The position numbers were made by a program, and so were the translations under genes. Positions 52,151 to 60,608 of a DNA stretch of 64,000 nt are shown piece by piece. The notes beneath the pieces are model-generated. The model saw only the letters and a list, made by a program, of their open reading frames with translations, was not told the origin of the DNA and made no database searches. The stretch's first letter is position 1; every line of letters starts with the position of its first letter. This stretch comes from Streptosporangium canum (lineage in GTDB: Bacteria; Actinomycetota; Actinomycetes; Streptosporangiales; Streptosporangiaceae), in the NCBI RefSeq assembly GCF_900113865.1, contig NZ_FOQY01000027.1, positions 1 to 64,000 on the forward strand. The letters run 5' to 3'.

Positions 52151-52957
52151 ATGTCGAACCACGGGGTAGCGCGAATGATCATGGCGGGATGCCTGGCGGG
52201 GGCTCTGACGGGATGCGGGGTGCTCGGCGAGCTGACGGCCGACCAGGCAGTGATCACCGCGAGCCAGCCGTTCCGGGGGTCGCCCGCGGAGAAATTCGCC
52301 GAAGGGATCGACGGCATCGTCGTTCCCGAGGCGCGACCGGTGCAGCGCTTCTCCGCCGGGGACGTACGATCGGCGTTCCTGACCAGCAGGCGGATGCTGA
52401 GGGCCGCCCACCTCGACGGGCAGACCCTGCTCGGCGGCAGGCCGGACGCCTTCGCGAAGCAGCTCGACCCCCAGCAGCGGAAGGACTTCCTGCGGAACCT
52501 GGACCACAAGGACCAGGACAAGAACAGCCGCGCCTGGGTAACCAGCTTCGCCCCCGGTTCGGCCGAACTGGTCGGCGACGTGGTCAAAGTACGGGGAAAA
52601 CTGGCCGCCGAGTCGGGCGCGGACGAGGACGGCCGGCCCGAGCTGTGGGTGAACTACGAGGCGCGGTTCGTCTACGCGCTCCGGCCGGCGGGCAAGGACA
52701 GCCCCATCGTCCGGGTGATGGTCCTCGTCAAGGCGCGGCACGAGTTCTGGCGGGACGAGCCGGGTGCCCGGCTGCGCAACTGGGACGGCGAGAGCACCGA
52801 GTTCTGGTCGGCCGGAACGGAGTGCGACTCTCCGGACGGGTTCCTCCGGCCCGACTACAGCGGAGAGGGAGGCGGGGGCGGCCGGGTGGACGACGCCTAC
52901 GACGACAAGGCCGCTCCGCTCAAGGAAGGCGAGTGCGGGACGGTCGACGAGATCTGA
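52151..52957 (+). CDS. Lipoprotein of unknown function
   Basis: 268 residues. Short signal peptide with lipobox 'AGALTGCGVLG' (Cys near 22). The mature domain includes 'FAEGIDGIVVPEARPVQRFS', 'LDPQQRKDFLRNLDHKDQD' and 'LWVNYEARFVYALRPAGKD', a nuclear-transport-factor-like or Tim44-like pattern of helices then strands. A Gly-rich acidic stretch near 238-250 precedes the end. Anchored outside the membrane. Similar lipoproteins are frequent in Streptosporangiaceae-like genomes; no function known. Confidence 0.75.
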   Translation: MSNHGVARMIMAGCLAGALTGCGVLGELTADQAVITASQPFRGSPAEKFAEGIDGIVVPEARPVQRFSAGDVRSAFLTSRRMLRAAHLDGQTLLGGRPDAFAKQLDPQQRKDFLRNLDHKDQDKNSRAWVTSFAPGSAELVGDVVKVRGKLAAESGADEDGRPELWVNYEARFVYALRPAGKDSPIVRVMVLVKARHEFWRDEPGARLRNWDGESTEFWSAGTECDSPDGFLRPDYSGEGGGGGRVDDAYDDKAAPLKEGECGTVDEI

Positions 52958-52984
52958 CCCCGTTCCACCCCGTGGTACGGCCGA

Positions 52985-53092
52985 CGCCACGGACCTCGGC
53001 GCACCTGACACCGCCGACCGCGCCACGGACCTCGGCGCACCTGACACCGCCGACCGCGCCACGGACCTCGGCGCACCTGACACCGCCGACCG
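52985..53092. repeat. Perfect 36-base tandem repeat, three copies
   Basis: Unit boundaries 52985, 53021 and 53057. The unit begins CGCCACGGACCTCGGCGCAC and ends CACCGCCGACCG. Copies look identical. It lies between the convergent lipoprotein and methyltransferase genes, and 36 is divisible by three. Flanks repeat 'tacggccgacgccacgga'. Confidence 0.9.
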
Positions 53093-53128
53093 CGGTACGG
53101 CCGACGCCACGGACCGTTGGAGGCGGGG

Positions 53129-54061
53129 TCACCGGTCCGTGGCGGGGAAGTCGCGCTGCCGGGCGGCCTCGTACAGCACGAGGGTGCCGGCCGAGGCGGC
53201 GTTGAGCGAGCTGGCGGCGCCCCCCATCGGGATCCGCACGACCTCGTCGCACATCTCACGCCAGCGTGCGCTCATGCCCGCGGTCTCGTTGCCGACCACC
53301 AGCAGGGTGGGAACGGTGAGATCGCATCCGGAGATCGGCGTCGAGCCGCTCTCGTCGGTGCCCACGATCCTGATCGGCAGCCCCCTGTCGCGCTGCGCGC
53401 CGACCCAGTCGAGCACGTCCTCCGGCGAGGGCCGGCGCACCACCGGCAGGCTGAACAGCGATCCGGTGCTCGCCCGCACCGACTTGGGGTCGTAGACGTC
53501 GGCGGCGTGACCGGTCACGATCAGGCCCGCGGCGCCGAAGGCGTCGGCCGAACGCACCAGCGTGCCGATGTTGCCGGGGTTGCCGGGGCGGTCGAAGGCC
53601 ACCCCCAGGAAGCCCGGCCCCGGCCGCAGCCGGTCGAGGTCGTCGGGGAGCAGCGCGCCGACCGCGATCAGCTCGGGCGCGTCCGACTCCCGCTCGCCCA
53701 GCTCATGCAGCAGCTCCGGGGCGACCTCGGCGAGCGGGACGCCGCTGTCGTCGATCAGGCGCCGCGCCCACTCCGACAACCGCTGGCCGGCCGGATACAG
53801 CAGGGTGCGCAGCGGCCAGCCGTGCTCGACGGCCAGCGTGATGGGCCGCACGCCGTGGATGAGGAACTCCCCGGTGCGCTGGCGCTTGGTGCGGTTGGTC
53901 AGCAGCGCCTGCCACTGCTGGAAGAGCGCGTTGCGGGCGGTGACCCTCGGCACCCGTCCGGGCCGGGTGGCCCGGACGGGAGGCGACGCGGCCACGAGGG
54001 GCCCGCGCGTCCTGGCGCGGCTGCTCCGCTTCGCTCCGCTGTCGTGTTCTCTGCCCGGCAC
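53129..54061 (-). CDS. TrmH/SpoU-family RNA 2'-O-methyltransferase
   Basis: 310 residues; a GTG at 53953 would give about 274 residues, and the Arg/Ser-rich first 36 may be non-coding. An N-terminal substrate domain ('TGEFLIHGVRPITLAVEHGW') is followed by the knotted SPOUT domain with motif 1 'FDRPGNPGNIGTLVRSADAF', motif 2 'PTLLVVGNETAGMS' and motif 3 'VRIPMGGAASSLNAASAG'. It methylates ribose in rRNA or tRNA using S-adenosylmethionine. The exact site is unknown. Confidence 0.88.
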   Translation of the reverse strand: MPGREHDSGAKRSSRARTRGPLVAASPPVRATRPGRVPRVTARNALFQQWQALLTNRTKRQRTGEFLIHGVRPITLAVEHGWPLRTLLYPAGQRLSEWARRLIDDSGVPLAEVAPELLHELGERESDAPELIAVGALLPDDLDRLRPGPGFLGVAFDRPGNPGNIGTLVRSADAFGAAGLIVTGHAADVYDPKSVRASTGSLFSLPVVRRPSPEDVLDWVGAQRDRGLPIRIVGTDESGSTPISGCDLTVPTLLVVGNETAGMSARWREMCDEVVRIPMGGAASSLNAASAGTLVLYEAARQRDFPATDR

Positions 54062-54371
54062 GGGACAAGGCTAACAGCCAGGCCCCACCTCGGATCTTGA
54101 TCAGCCGACGCCGGCCGGACACGCATGTCTCCTCCTCCCTACCTTGCCCTCCCTACCTTGAACTGCCGCCGAGCGACCGGATCGCCGGAGAGCTCACCGG
54201 CACCGCCGGTCCGGCACGCCGGCGCCCACCCGGCGAACCGCCCAGGAGAGGACCGTCCGTTGAAGGAGATGCCCTTTTATCCCCGCAGAAACAAGATCGA
54301 ATAGATAGCGTGACGTCGGTGGGCATGCCACCGGACACGGGCGATCCGCCCCGGGCGGGAGTGGAGCAGGG
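54062..54371. other. Divergent promoter region
   Basis: 310 bases between the methyltransferase and the GCS2-like gene. An AT-richer patch at 54280-54310 ('caagatcgaatagatagcg') is the likely promoter of the ligase. No gene seen. Confidence 0.4.
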
Positions 54372-55529
54372 ATGACGGCGACCGTGGACTCATCGGATTC
54401 ATCGACCTTCGACGCGCTCTGCCCTCTGGTGGGGGTGGAGGAGGAGTACCTGGTCGTCGACCCGTCGACGCGGGCGGTGGCGCCGGAGGCGGCCGCGGTG
54501 CTGGAGCGCGCCGCCGAGCTGGGCGAGCAGGTGAGCACGGAGATCACCAGGTTCCAGGTGGAGGCCAAGACGCCGCCGTGCGCCGACATCTCCGAGCTGG
54601 AGGGGCGGCTACGGCGGATGCGGTCGGCGATGGCCGCCGCGGCCCGGACCGGAGGGCTGGCGGTGATCGCCTCGGGCACGCCGGTGCTGGGCGAGATCGT
54701 CCCGCCGCCGATCACCGACCATCCGCGCTACGAGGTGGGGATCGGCACCTACCGGGCGCTCCACGACGAGCAGAGCATCTGCGCGGGACACGTCCATGTG
54801 CACCTGCCCGACCGCGAGCGGGCGGTGCTGGTGAGCAACCACCTGCGGCCGTGGTTGCCGGTGCTCATCGCGCTGATGGCCAACTCCCCGTTCTGGGCGG
54901 GCCGTGACACCGGATACGCGAGCTGGCGGACGCTGAGCTGGGGGAAGTGGCCGGTGGCCGGGCCGCCGCCGTACTTCGCCTCCCTGGCCGAGTTCGAGGA
55001 GCTGACCGGCACGCTGACCGAGGCCGGAGTGCTGGTGGACCCGGGGACGATCTTCTGGGACATCCGCCCCTCGGCGCGGCTGCCGACGCTGGAGATCCGG
55101 GTGACCGACGTGCCGGCCACCGCCGAGGAGTCCGCGCTGCTCGCGGCCGTGGTGCGGGCACTGGTGGTGGTGTCGCTGGAGCGGGTGGACGCCGGTGATC
55201 CCGGCCCGCGCCTGTCGGCCGAGCTGCTACGGGCGGCCTACTGGCAGGCGGCCCGTGACGGCTTGGAGGGGCGGGGCATCGACCCGCTCACCGGCCGCCT
55301 GGTCCCCGCCACCGAGCTGTGCGAGGCGCTGCTGCGGCACATCGGCCCGTCCCTGGAGCGGACCGGCGACCTGGAGACGGTGACCGTACGGCTGAAGCGG
55401 CTGCGCGCCGCCGGCAGCGGGGCGGCGCGTCAGCGGGCGGCCCACGATCGCCGTGGGCGGCCCGCCGACGTGGTCGACCATCTGATCGAGCGTCTGGTGG
55501 ATCAGGACGGCTCGGGGATGTGGGGCTGA
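54372..55529 (+). CDS. Carboxylate-amine ligase, YbdK-type glutamate-cysteine ligase family
   Basis: 385 residues with GCS2 motifs in order: 'LVGVEEEYLVVDPSTRAVAP' (metal Glu cluster), 'TRFQVEAKTPPCADISEL', 'CAGHVHVHLPDRERAVLVSN', 'ANSPFWAGRDTGYASWR' and 'TLEIRVTDVPATAEE'. These enzymes join glutamate to amines or cysteine using ATP. Actinomycetes make mycothiol rather than glutathione, so the product is uncertain. Its last 28 bases overlap the 3' end of the convergent flavoprotein gene. Confidence 0.88.
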   Translation: MTATVDSSDSSTFDALCPLVGVEEEYLVVDPSTRAVAPEAAAVLERAAELGEQVSTEITRFQVEAKTPPCADISELEGRLRRMRSAMAAAARTGGLAVIASGTPVLGEIVPPPITDHPRYEVGIGTYRALHDEQSICAGHVHVHLPDRERAVLVSNHLRPWLPVLIALMANSPFWAGRDTGYASWRTLSWGKWPVAGPPPYFASLAEFEELTGTLTEAGVLVDPGTIFWDIRPSARLPTLEIRVTDVPATAEESALLAAVVRALVVVSLERVDAGDPGPRLSAELLRAAYWQAARDGLEGRGIDPLTGRLVPATELCEALLRHIGPSLERTGDLETVTVRLKRLRAAGSGAARQRAAHDRRGRPADVVDHLIERLVDQDGSGMWG

Positions 55530-57103
55530 GCGGAGTCCGGCGCGTCCGCCGGAGGCGCGAGCCGGGAGGTCAGGAAGGCGCGTAGCGGCTGCACGTGCCG
55601 GACCGGGTGACGCCACACCGCGAGCAGGTCCTCCAGCAGATGCTGTTCGGCGACCATCTCGCGATGGCTCCAGGCCCGGACGACGGGATGGAGGAAGGCG
55701 CTCTCGTGCGCCCGGTCGGGGGTCGGGTGCCGCTGGATGGCGAACACGTCACCGTAGTCGCCGCGCCCCCACCGCAGGGTGAGGGTGAAGTACAGGGGAT
55801 GCTCCGCGAACCGGTCGACCGCGTAGTCCTCCGGCAGGTCCGCGTAGTGAAGGATCCGGCCGGTGGCCTGGTCGACCACGTACACGTCGCACAGGTATTC
55901 GAACTGGGTCCACAGCGCCGAGCTGTAGTTCACCCGCTCCAGCATGGTCGCGGTCAGCTGGTCGGCGTCGACCGGCAGCAGCCGGTGGTCGAGCGGGGCC
56001 TGTCCGTAGCGTTCGTCGAGCAGGCGGGCCAGGGTGCGCAGGTTGTAGCGGAACCCGTCGATGAACGCCGAGGACGCGCCCTTGAAGTCGCGGCCCTGCA
56101 TCAGGGTGCCGGCGAAGTACAGGCCATCGACGTTCGTCGACTGGAAGTCGGGGCCGATCGCCGGGATCCGTCCGTTCGGGGCGAGTTCGGGCCGGCAGGA
56201 GTCGTCGAAGAGGGCGGTGTCCATGGTGAAGCCGGTGCAGCGCAGCACCACGTCGTACTCCAGCAGCGCCTGCTCGCCCTCGGCGAGAGTGTAGGTGATC
56301 TCCGCCTTGAACCGGTCGCCCTCGCGCCAGAGCCGGTCGATCTGGCATTCCAGCACGCCGTGCAGGGTCTTGAACCAGTAGCTGTCCAGCAGCGCGCCGT
56401 ACTGGCCGCGCACGTCGCCGGGGTGTTTGCTCGTCCACGCGAACCGGACCGGACGCGGGCTGGCCAGGTGGACGACGGAGGCGTGACCGAGGATGGCCTG
56501 GGCGGTCTCGAACGCCGAGTTGCCCTTGCCGATGATCAGCACCCGCTTGTCGGTGAAATCCTCCGGGGCGGTCGACATGTCCTCATACCCGACGGCCAGC
56601 TCGATCCCCGGGATGCCGGGGATGTTGGGTCCGCCCCAGCCGGTCGCCATGATCAGGCATTCGGCGCGGAACACCTCGCCCGCGGTGTGCACGACGAAGA
56701 CCCCGTCCACCTTCTCGACCCGGTCGACGGCGGTGGAGAAGCGCACGTTGAGCGCGTGCTCCCGCTGGAAGTCGGCCAGGTAGCGCAGCAGGTCGTCCGG
56801 GGACGGGAAGTACTCCTGCGAGTAGCGGGGGAACAGCAGGCCGGGCGCGTCGTTGAGCAGGGAGTTCCAGTCCCAGCGCAGGGCGATCTCCGGGTCCTTC
56901 TCGCCGGTGTGGACCTTGTTCAGCGAGATCAGCCTGCGGTGGCGCGGGTAGTGGCGGAAGAAGCCCCCCGGCTCGGCCTCCCGCTCCAGGGTGAGGTAGT
57001 CGGCGCCGGCCCGCTGCAGGAAGTAGCTGATCTGCAGACCGCCGGGCCCGGCGCCGATGATCAGGTAGCGGTGGATGTGCTCGCCGGATCCCGTCGTCGT
57101 CAT
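55502..57103 (-). CDS. FAD-dependent monooxygenase-like oxidoreductase (FMO/FOXRED2-like)
   Basis: 533 residues. The FAD fingerprint is 'YLIIGAGPGGLQISYFLQRA' (G-x-G-x-x-G). A second Rossmann motif, 'KRVLIIGKGNSAFETAQAIL', follows the FMO layout with 'RCTGFTMDTALF' and 'NVDGLYFAGTLMQGRDFKGA'. The C-terminal about 130 residues ('WTQFEYLCDVYVVDQATGRI', 'FTLTLRWGRGDYGDVFAI') are specific to this subgroup. It lies upstream of a His-rich membrane protein and AhpD-like genes on other transcripts. Substrate unknown. Confidence 0.85.
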   Translation of the reverse strand: MTTTGSGEHIHRYLIIGAGPGGLQISYFLQRAGADYLTLEREAEPGGFFRHYPRHRRLISLNKVHTGEKDPEIALRWDWNSLLNDAPGLLFPRYSQEYFPSPDDLLRYLADFQREHALNVRFSTAVDRVEKVDGVFVVHTAGEVFRAECLIMATGWGGPNIPGIPGIELAVGYEDMSTAPEDFTDKRVLIIGKGNSAFETAQAILGHASVVHLASPRPVRFAWTSKHPGDVRGQYGALLDSYWFKTLHGVLECQIDRLWREGDRFKAEITYTLAEGEQALLEYDVVLRCTGFTMDTALFDDSCRPELAPNGRIPAIGPDFQSTNVDGLYFAGTLMQGRDFKGASSAFIDGFRYNLRTLARLLDERYGQAPLDHRLLPVDADQLTATMLERVNYSSALWTQFEYLCDVYVVDQATGRILHYADLPEDYAVDRFAEHPLYFTLTLRWGRGDYGDVFAIQRHPTPDRAHESAFLHPVVRAWSHREMVAEQHLLEDLLAVWRHPVRHVQPLRAFLTSRLAPPADAPDSAQPHIPEPS

Positions 57104-57186
57104 CGGCCCTGACGCTCCGTCCCGGCCGGCAGGTCCATGTGGCCGGCGGTGCCGGACGCGTCGGTGGTCAGAGCGGTGCGGGGCAA
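57100..57186 (-). CDS. Possible small coupled peptide gene
   Basis: 28 residues from TTG 57186 with GAGGAG six bases upstream. The stop TGA overlaps the ATG of the flavoprotein gene (ATGA). The peptide 'PRTALTTDASGTAGHMDLPA' has no recognised match. It could be a leader that couples translation, or chance. Listed because the signals are good. Confidence 0.3.
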   Translation of the reverse strand: MPRTALTTDASGTAGHMDLPAGTERQGR

Positions 57187-57345
57187 GGGCACTCCTCGTG
57201 CGGTTGAAGACGTGGGGCGCCGCACGCGCGGCGTGGGCGGTCCCGTCCGTCCGGTCGGACGTCCCGGGCGCGGTGGCCGGTGCGCCCCGCGGGGGCGCCG
57301 TCGGCTCCCGCCCCGCGGGGCAACGGTCTCAGGAGATCACATCGT

Positions 57346-57909
57346 TCAGGCCGCGGCAGTGGCACAGCGGCAAGTCATGGCTGCCCGTTCGGTCTTATTC
57401 GGCCTGCGGTGCAGCCACATGGCGACCACCATGGGCGCGAACACGATCGCGTTGTAGAACAGGTGCAGCTCGACGCGGGGCACCAGGAGCTGGATCATGC
57501 TGGTCGGCACCGGCTTGCCCATCAGGTGGAGCCCGGTGAGTGCCTGGCCGAGCAGCAGCAGATGCTCCAGGTGGTGCCAGGCCTGGATGCCCAGGGAGAT
57601 GTTCCACCAGGTGCGGGCGCGACCGGTGAAGCCCTTCCGGAGCAGGATCAGCCCGGCGAGCATGACCAGCGCGTAGCCGTAGTGCATCCACTCGGATGTC
57701 ACCAGCCACGGGAACGGCAGCCCCAGCACGCCGCGCGCCTCCGGGACCGGCCAGCCCATGACGTAGATCTGTACGGCCTGCGTCACGTGCTCGGCCCAGT
57801 GTGCCAGCACGATCACCAGGAAGGCGTTCACCCCGATCCGGTGGTAGTCGGTGTTCATCGAACTGATCAGACCTGGTCTGGCCGGTAACGCACCTGAGTG
57901 GCTCGCCAT
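57346..57909 (-). CDS. Histidine-rich integral membrane protein
   Basis: 187 residues from ATG 57909 (AAGGA five bases upstream). Four to five TM helices carry conserved-looking His groups: 'LAHWAEHVTQ' (H-x-x-x-H), 'WMHYGYALVML', 'QAWHHLEHLLLLGQ' (H-H-x-x-H), 'GLHLMGKP' and 'ELHLFYNAIVF'. Such sets resemble membrane di-iron enzymes (desaturase, hydroxylase, alkane oxygenase), but the exact family is not recognised. A Cys pair ends the chain ('CRCATAAA'). The next gene upstream on the strand is AhpD-like, and the flavoprotein lies 243 bases downstream. Confidence 0.65.
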   Translation of the reverse strand: MASHSGALPARPGLISSMNTDYHRIGVNAFLVIVLAHWAEHVTQAVQIYVMGWPVPEARGVLGLPFPWLVTSEWMHYGYALVMLAGLILLRKGFTGRARTWWNISLGIQAWHHLEHLLLLGQALTGLHLMGKPVPTSMIQLLVPRVELHLFYNAIVFAPMVVAMWLHRRPNKTERAAMTCRCATAAA

Positions 57910-58006
57910 GGGTGTCCTTCACGGTGGTCGGGTCCGCCGGGTGGTCGGCGTGTGTTCTTCTCGGCGCCTCTCGAGGGCACAGGCGTACGTTCCCCGATGC
58001 GGATCC

Positions 58007-58567
58007 TCAGCTCTGGCGTTGCGATTCGGCGAGCAACGCCAGGTAACCGTCCGAGACGATCCGCTGTGCCCGTGCGGTGTAGGAGGCCGGGTCGTCGGGG
58101 GCGATCGTGGCCAGGCCGTCGACGTAGCGGTTGTACATGCAGAACGCCGCCGCGATCAGCACCGTGTCGTGGATCTCCAGATCCGTCGCGCCCGTCTCGC
58201 GTGCGGCGGCGATCTCCTGCTCGGAGACCTTCTGCCCGCTCTGCTGGACCGCGGCCGCGATGGCCAGCAGTGCTCTCAGCTTCTCCGAGACCGGCGCGGC
58301 CCCGAGATCGGCACGGACCTGCTCCACCAGCGCCATCCCCTCGGGAAGCTGCGCGGCCGCGTAGGCGGCGTGCGAGGAGAAGCAGTATCGGCACTCGTTC
58401 AGCGCCGACACGTACGCGGCGATCAGCTCCCGCTCCCCGCGCGACAGGGTGCTCTCCTGCCGGAGCAGCACCTCCACCAGCTCGTTCAGTGGACGGGCGG
58501 TCTCCGGGCGGAACATGAACAGGCCGCGGATCCCCGGCGCGTCCGAGTTAAGCGTGATGTGGGGCAT
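58007..58567 (-). CDS. AhpD-like (carboxymuconolactone decarboxylase family) protein
   Basis: 186 residues from ATG 58567 ('MPHITLNSDAPGIRGLFMFR'), chosen because AAGGGAA precedes it. The active site is 'SALNECRYCFSSHAAYAAAQ', with Cys-x-x-Cys and the proton-relay His of alkylhydroperoxidase AhpD. The Glu at 'GERELIAAYVS' completes the relay. It acts as a peroxidase or disulfide reductase in the cytosol. It has a close paralogue at 59552, and 98 bases separate it from the His-rich membrane gene. Confidence 0.88.
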   Translation of the reverse strand: MPHITLNSDAPGIRGLFMFRPETARPLNELVEVLLRQESTLSRGERELIAAYVSALNECRYCFSSHAAYAAAQLPEGMALVEQVRADLGAAPVSEKLRALLAIAAAVQQSGQKVSEQEIAAARETGATDLEIHDTVLIAAAFCMYNRYVDGLATIAPDDPASYTARAQRIVSDGYLALLAESQRQS

Positions 58568-58729
58568 AAAGGTTCCCTTACCGGCGAGATGAAGGCATCT
58601 TCCACGCCGCCTTAGCGCACAAATCATCCGACAAATGCTCATGATCGCTACAACGGCGCATGGCTGTCAACGGCCCCTTTTCGGACATCACATTATTTGG
58701 TATGAAAGAGCCATTAACTGCCCCGGCCG

Positions 58730-58797
58730 CGGCCATATGGCCTCACGGTACGCGTGTCCCCTGACTGTCCCAGTCACGGCCATATGGCCTCACGGTA
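58730..58797. promoter_or_regulatory. Two 21-base direct repeats, each with a palindrome
   Basis: CGGCCATATGGCCTCACGGTA at 58730-58750 and 58777-58797 (47 bases apart). Each includes the 12-base palindrome GGCCATATGGCC. They lie in the gap between the divergent AhpD-like and SnoaL-like genes, so they are probably sites of a shared regulator. Confidence 0.65.
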
Positions 58798-58889
58798 AGT
58801 GTGTCCTCACTCCCTTGTCCGCTCGTGCTGGCCAAGCTAGCGTCACCAATGCGCGCAAATACCCATCAGCTATCGCAAGGAGGACATTC

Positions 58890-59285
58890 GTGTCTGAAGA
58901 CCCCAAAATCACCCTTGCCCGTGACAGCTACGACGCGCTCGCCAAGGGAGACTTGGATCACGTCCGTGACAACCTGCTCGCCGACGAGGTTGTCTTCCAT
59001 GTTCCGGGCCGAGGCCCGCTGGCCGGTGAATATCACGGGAAAGACCAGGTGCTGGGCTATCTCGCGAAGTTCACCGAAATGACCGACGGTTCGGTCCGCT
59101 TCGAGCCCGATTCCATCATCCCCGGCGAGGACCGCACCGTGGTGACGGTACGCGTCCACGGAGAGCGCGCGGGCCGGCAGCTGGACGACCGCGGTGTCCA
59201 CGTGTTCCGCATCACCGACGGAAAGATCAGCGAGCGCTGGAGCTACCCGCAGGACCTTTACAACATCGACGCGTTCTTCGAGTAA
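58890..59285 (+). CDS. SnoaL/NTF2-like protein
   Basis: 131 residues from GTG 58890 with a strong AAGGAGGA. The alpha+beta barrel pattern is clear: 'ARDSYDALAKGDLDHVRDNL', 'EVVFHVPGRGPLAGEYHGKD', 'VVTVRVHGERAGRQLDDRGV' and 'HVFRITDGKISERWSYPQDL'. Family members are isomerases, hydrolases or cofactor-binding folds of small metabolites. It is divergent from the AhpD-like gene across the 21-base repeats, so co-regulation is likely. Confidence 0.82.
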   Translation: MSEDPKITLARDSYDALAKGDLDHVRDNLLADEVVFHVPGRGPLAGEYHGKDQVLGYLAKFTEMTDGSVRFEPDSIIPGEDRTVVTVRVHGERAGRQLDDRGVHVFRITDGKISERWSYPQDLYNIDAFFE

Positions 59286-59551
59286 ACAGGATGCGCCATT
59301 CCCACCCCATCTCGGTGACCATTCGGCGCTGATACCGGCTATCGGTCGATCACAGCAGGCCCTACCGCCAGTCGGCTGTTTTCCGCACAATCCGATCTGC
59401 GCCGAGAACCTCCGTGGTGGTTGGGCCTGCCACACAGCCGGCATATCCTCTCCGGCTCTCCTCCGTTCTCCTCCGGCTCTCCTCCGTTCCTCTCCGGCTC
59501 TTTCCCGGTCTCCGTCCCGGATGCGGGCGCGCGCACCCGCCGGCGCCGCCG

Positions 59552-60247
59552 TCAGCCCTGGCTCAGCGAGTCGGTCAGCACCGCCAGATACCCGTCGCTC
59601 CGCTGAGCGCGCACGGCGTAGTGCGCGGGGTCGTCGGAGGCGATCGTGCCCAGGCCGTCGACGTAGCGGTTGTACATGCAGAACGCCGCCGCGATCAGCA
59701 CCGTGTCGTGGATCTCCAGATCCGTTGCACCCGCCTCCCGGGCGGCGTCGACGTCCGCCCTGGAGACCTGCTTGCCGCCCTGCTGGACCGCGGCCGCGAT
59801 GGCCAGCAACGCCCTCAGCTTCTCCGAGACCGGCGCCGCGTCCAGATCCGCGCGGACCTGCTCCACCAGCGTCATCCCCTCGGGAAGATGCGCGGCCGCG
59901 ATGGCCGCGTGCGTGAAGAAACAGAACCTGCACTCGTTCAGCGCCGAAACATATGTGGCGATCAGCTCCCGCTCCCCGCGCGACAGGGAGTTCTCCCGGA
60001 ACAGCAGCACCTCCACCAGCCCGTTCAGCGGGAAAGCCGCCTCCGGCCGGAATTTGAACAGGCCGCGGATTCCGGGGTCGTCGGAGTTGAGAGCGATGTG
60101 CGGCGTGGACGCCCCCTCATGGTTGAACTGTCCCGGACGGGTGCGGTCCGCCCATTCCACATCGCAGGAGGGGGCGCGGGAAGAAAGGATGTCCGACAGT
60201 TTTTCGGTGACATTCGGGCGGGTCGGATAGGCGAGTGCGTTCGTCAT
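59552..60247 (-). CDS. AhpD-like protein with extra N-terminal segment
   Basis: 231 residues from ATG 60247 (AAAGGAG seven bases upstream). Residues about 60-231 are very similar to the protein at 58007-58567 ('HIALNSDDPGIRGLFKFRPE', 'SALNECRFCFFTHAAIAAAH'). Residues 1-58 ('MTNALAYPTRPNVTEKLSDI', 'RPGQFNHEG') are absent in the paralogue and lack a recognised domain. The active site keeps Cys-x-x-Cys and His. Possible peroxidase with a targeting or regulatory extension. Confidence 0.82.
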   Translation of the reverse strand: MTNALAYPTRPNVTEKLSDILSSRAPSCDVEWADRTRPGQFNHEGASTPHIALNSDDPGIRGLFKFRPEAAFPLNGLVEVLLFRENSLSRGERELIATYVSALNECRFCFFTHAAIAAAHLPEGMTLVEQVRADLDAAPVSEKLRALLAIAAAVQQGGKQVSRADVDAAREAGATDLEIHDTVLIAAAFCMYNRYVDGLGTIASDDPAHYAVRAQRSDGYLAVLTDSLSQG

Positions 60248-60608
60248 CTCTTGACTCCTTTGCAGAGCTGTCCATATGTCCTCGTACAAATAACTCTGCG
60301 TTCTCCGCGCCCCGTGAACCAGCCGGTTCGAAGTCATCAAGCTGCCCGTCGGAAACCACTTCCTGCCAGCCCGGAATTTGACAGGGGCGGGCACGGTGGG
60401 GATGTCCCCGCCTCGGCGAGCACGCGCGGCGGGACGCCGGCCCGGTGCGCCACGCGGACGAAGGCCACCCGGCAAGGGGTGTCGCGGGGGCAGCGGCGCC
60501 GGTCGCCCACGGTCCCGCGGCCGGGGTCGCCGTGCGGCGGGGATTCGATCACGGCTCCGGCGGTCCTGATCGCTGCCCTCTCCCGCGTCCGGCGGACGCC
60601 CCCGTCCG
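60248..60608. other. Upstream region of the second AhpD-like gene
   Basis: Contains the probable promoter near 60280-60300 (AT-rich) and then GC-rich sequence without a supported gene. Confidence 0.35.

Noticed and set aside
52985-53092. CRISPR array
   Set aside because: Units are contiguous 36-base copies without unique spacers. A plain tandem repeat. No cas genes in the window.
53117-54100. Plus-strand frame opposite the TrmH-like gene
   Set aside because: Low-complexity antisense of a protein with all three SPOUT motifs.
55502-55529. Annotation error at the overlapping ends of the ligase and flavoprotein genes
   Set aside because: Convergent 3' overlap of 28 bases is plausible: both C-termini are short variable tails and both frames are otherwise intact.
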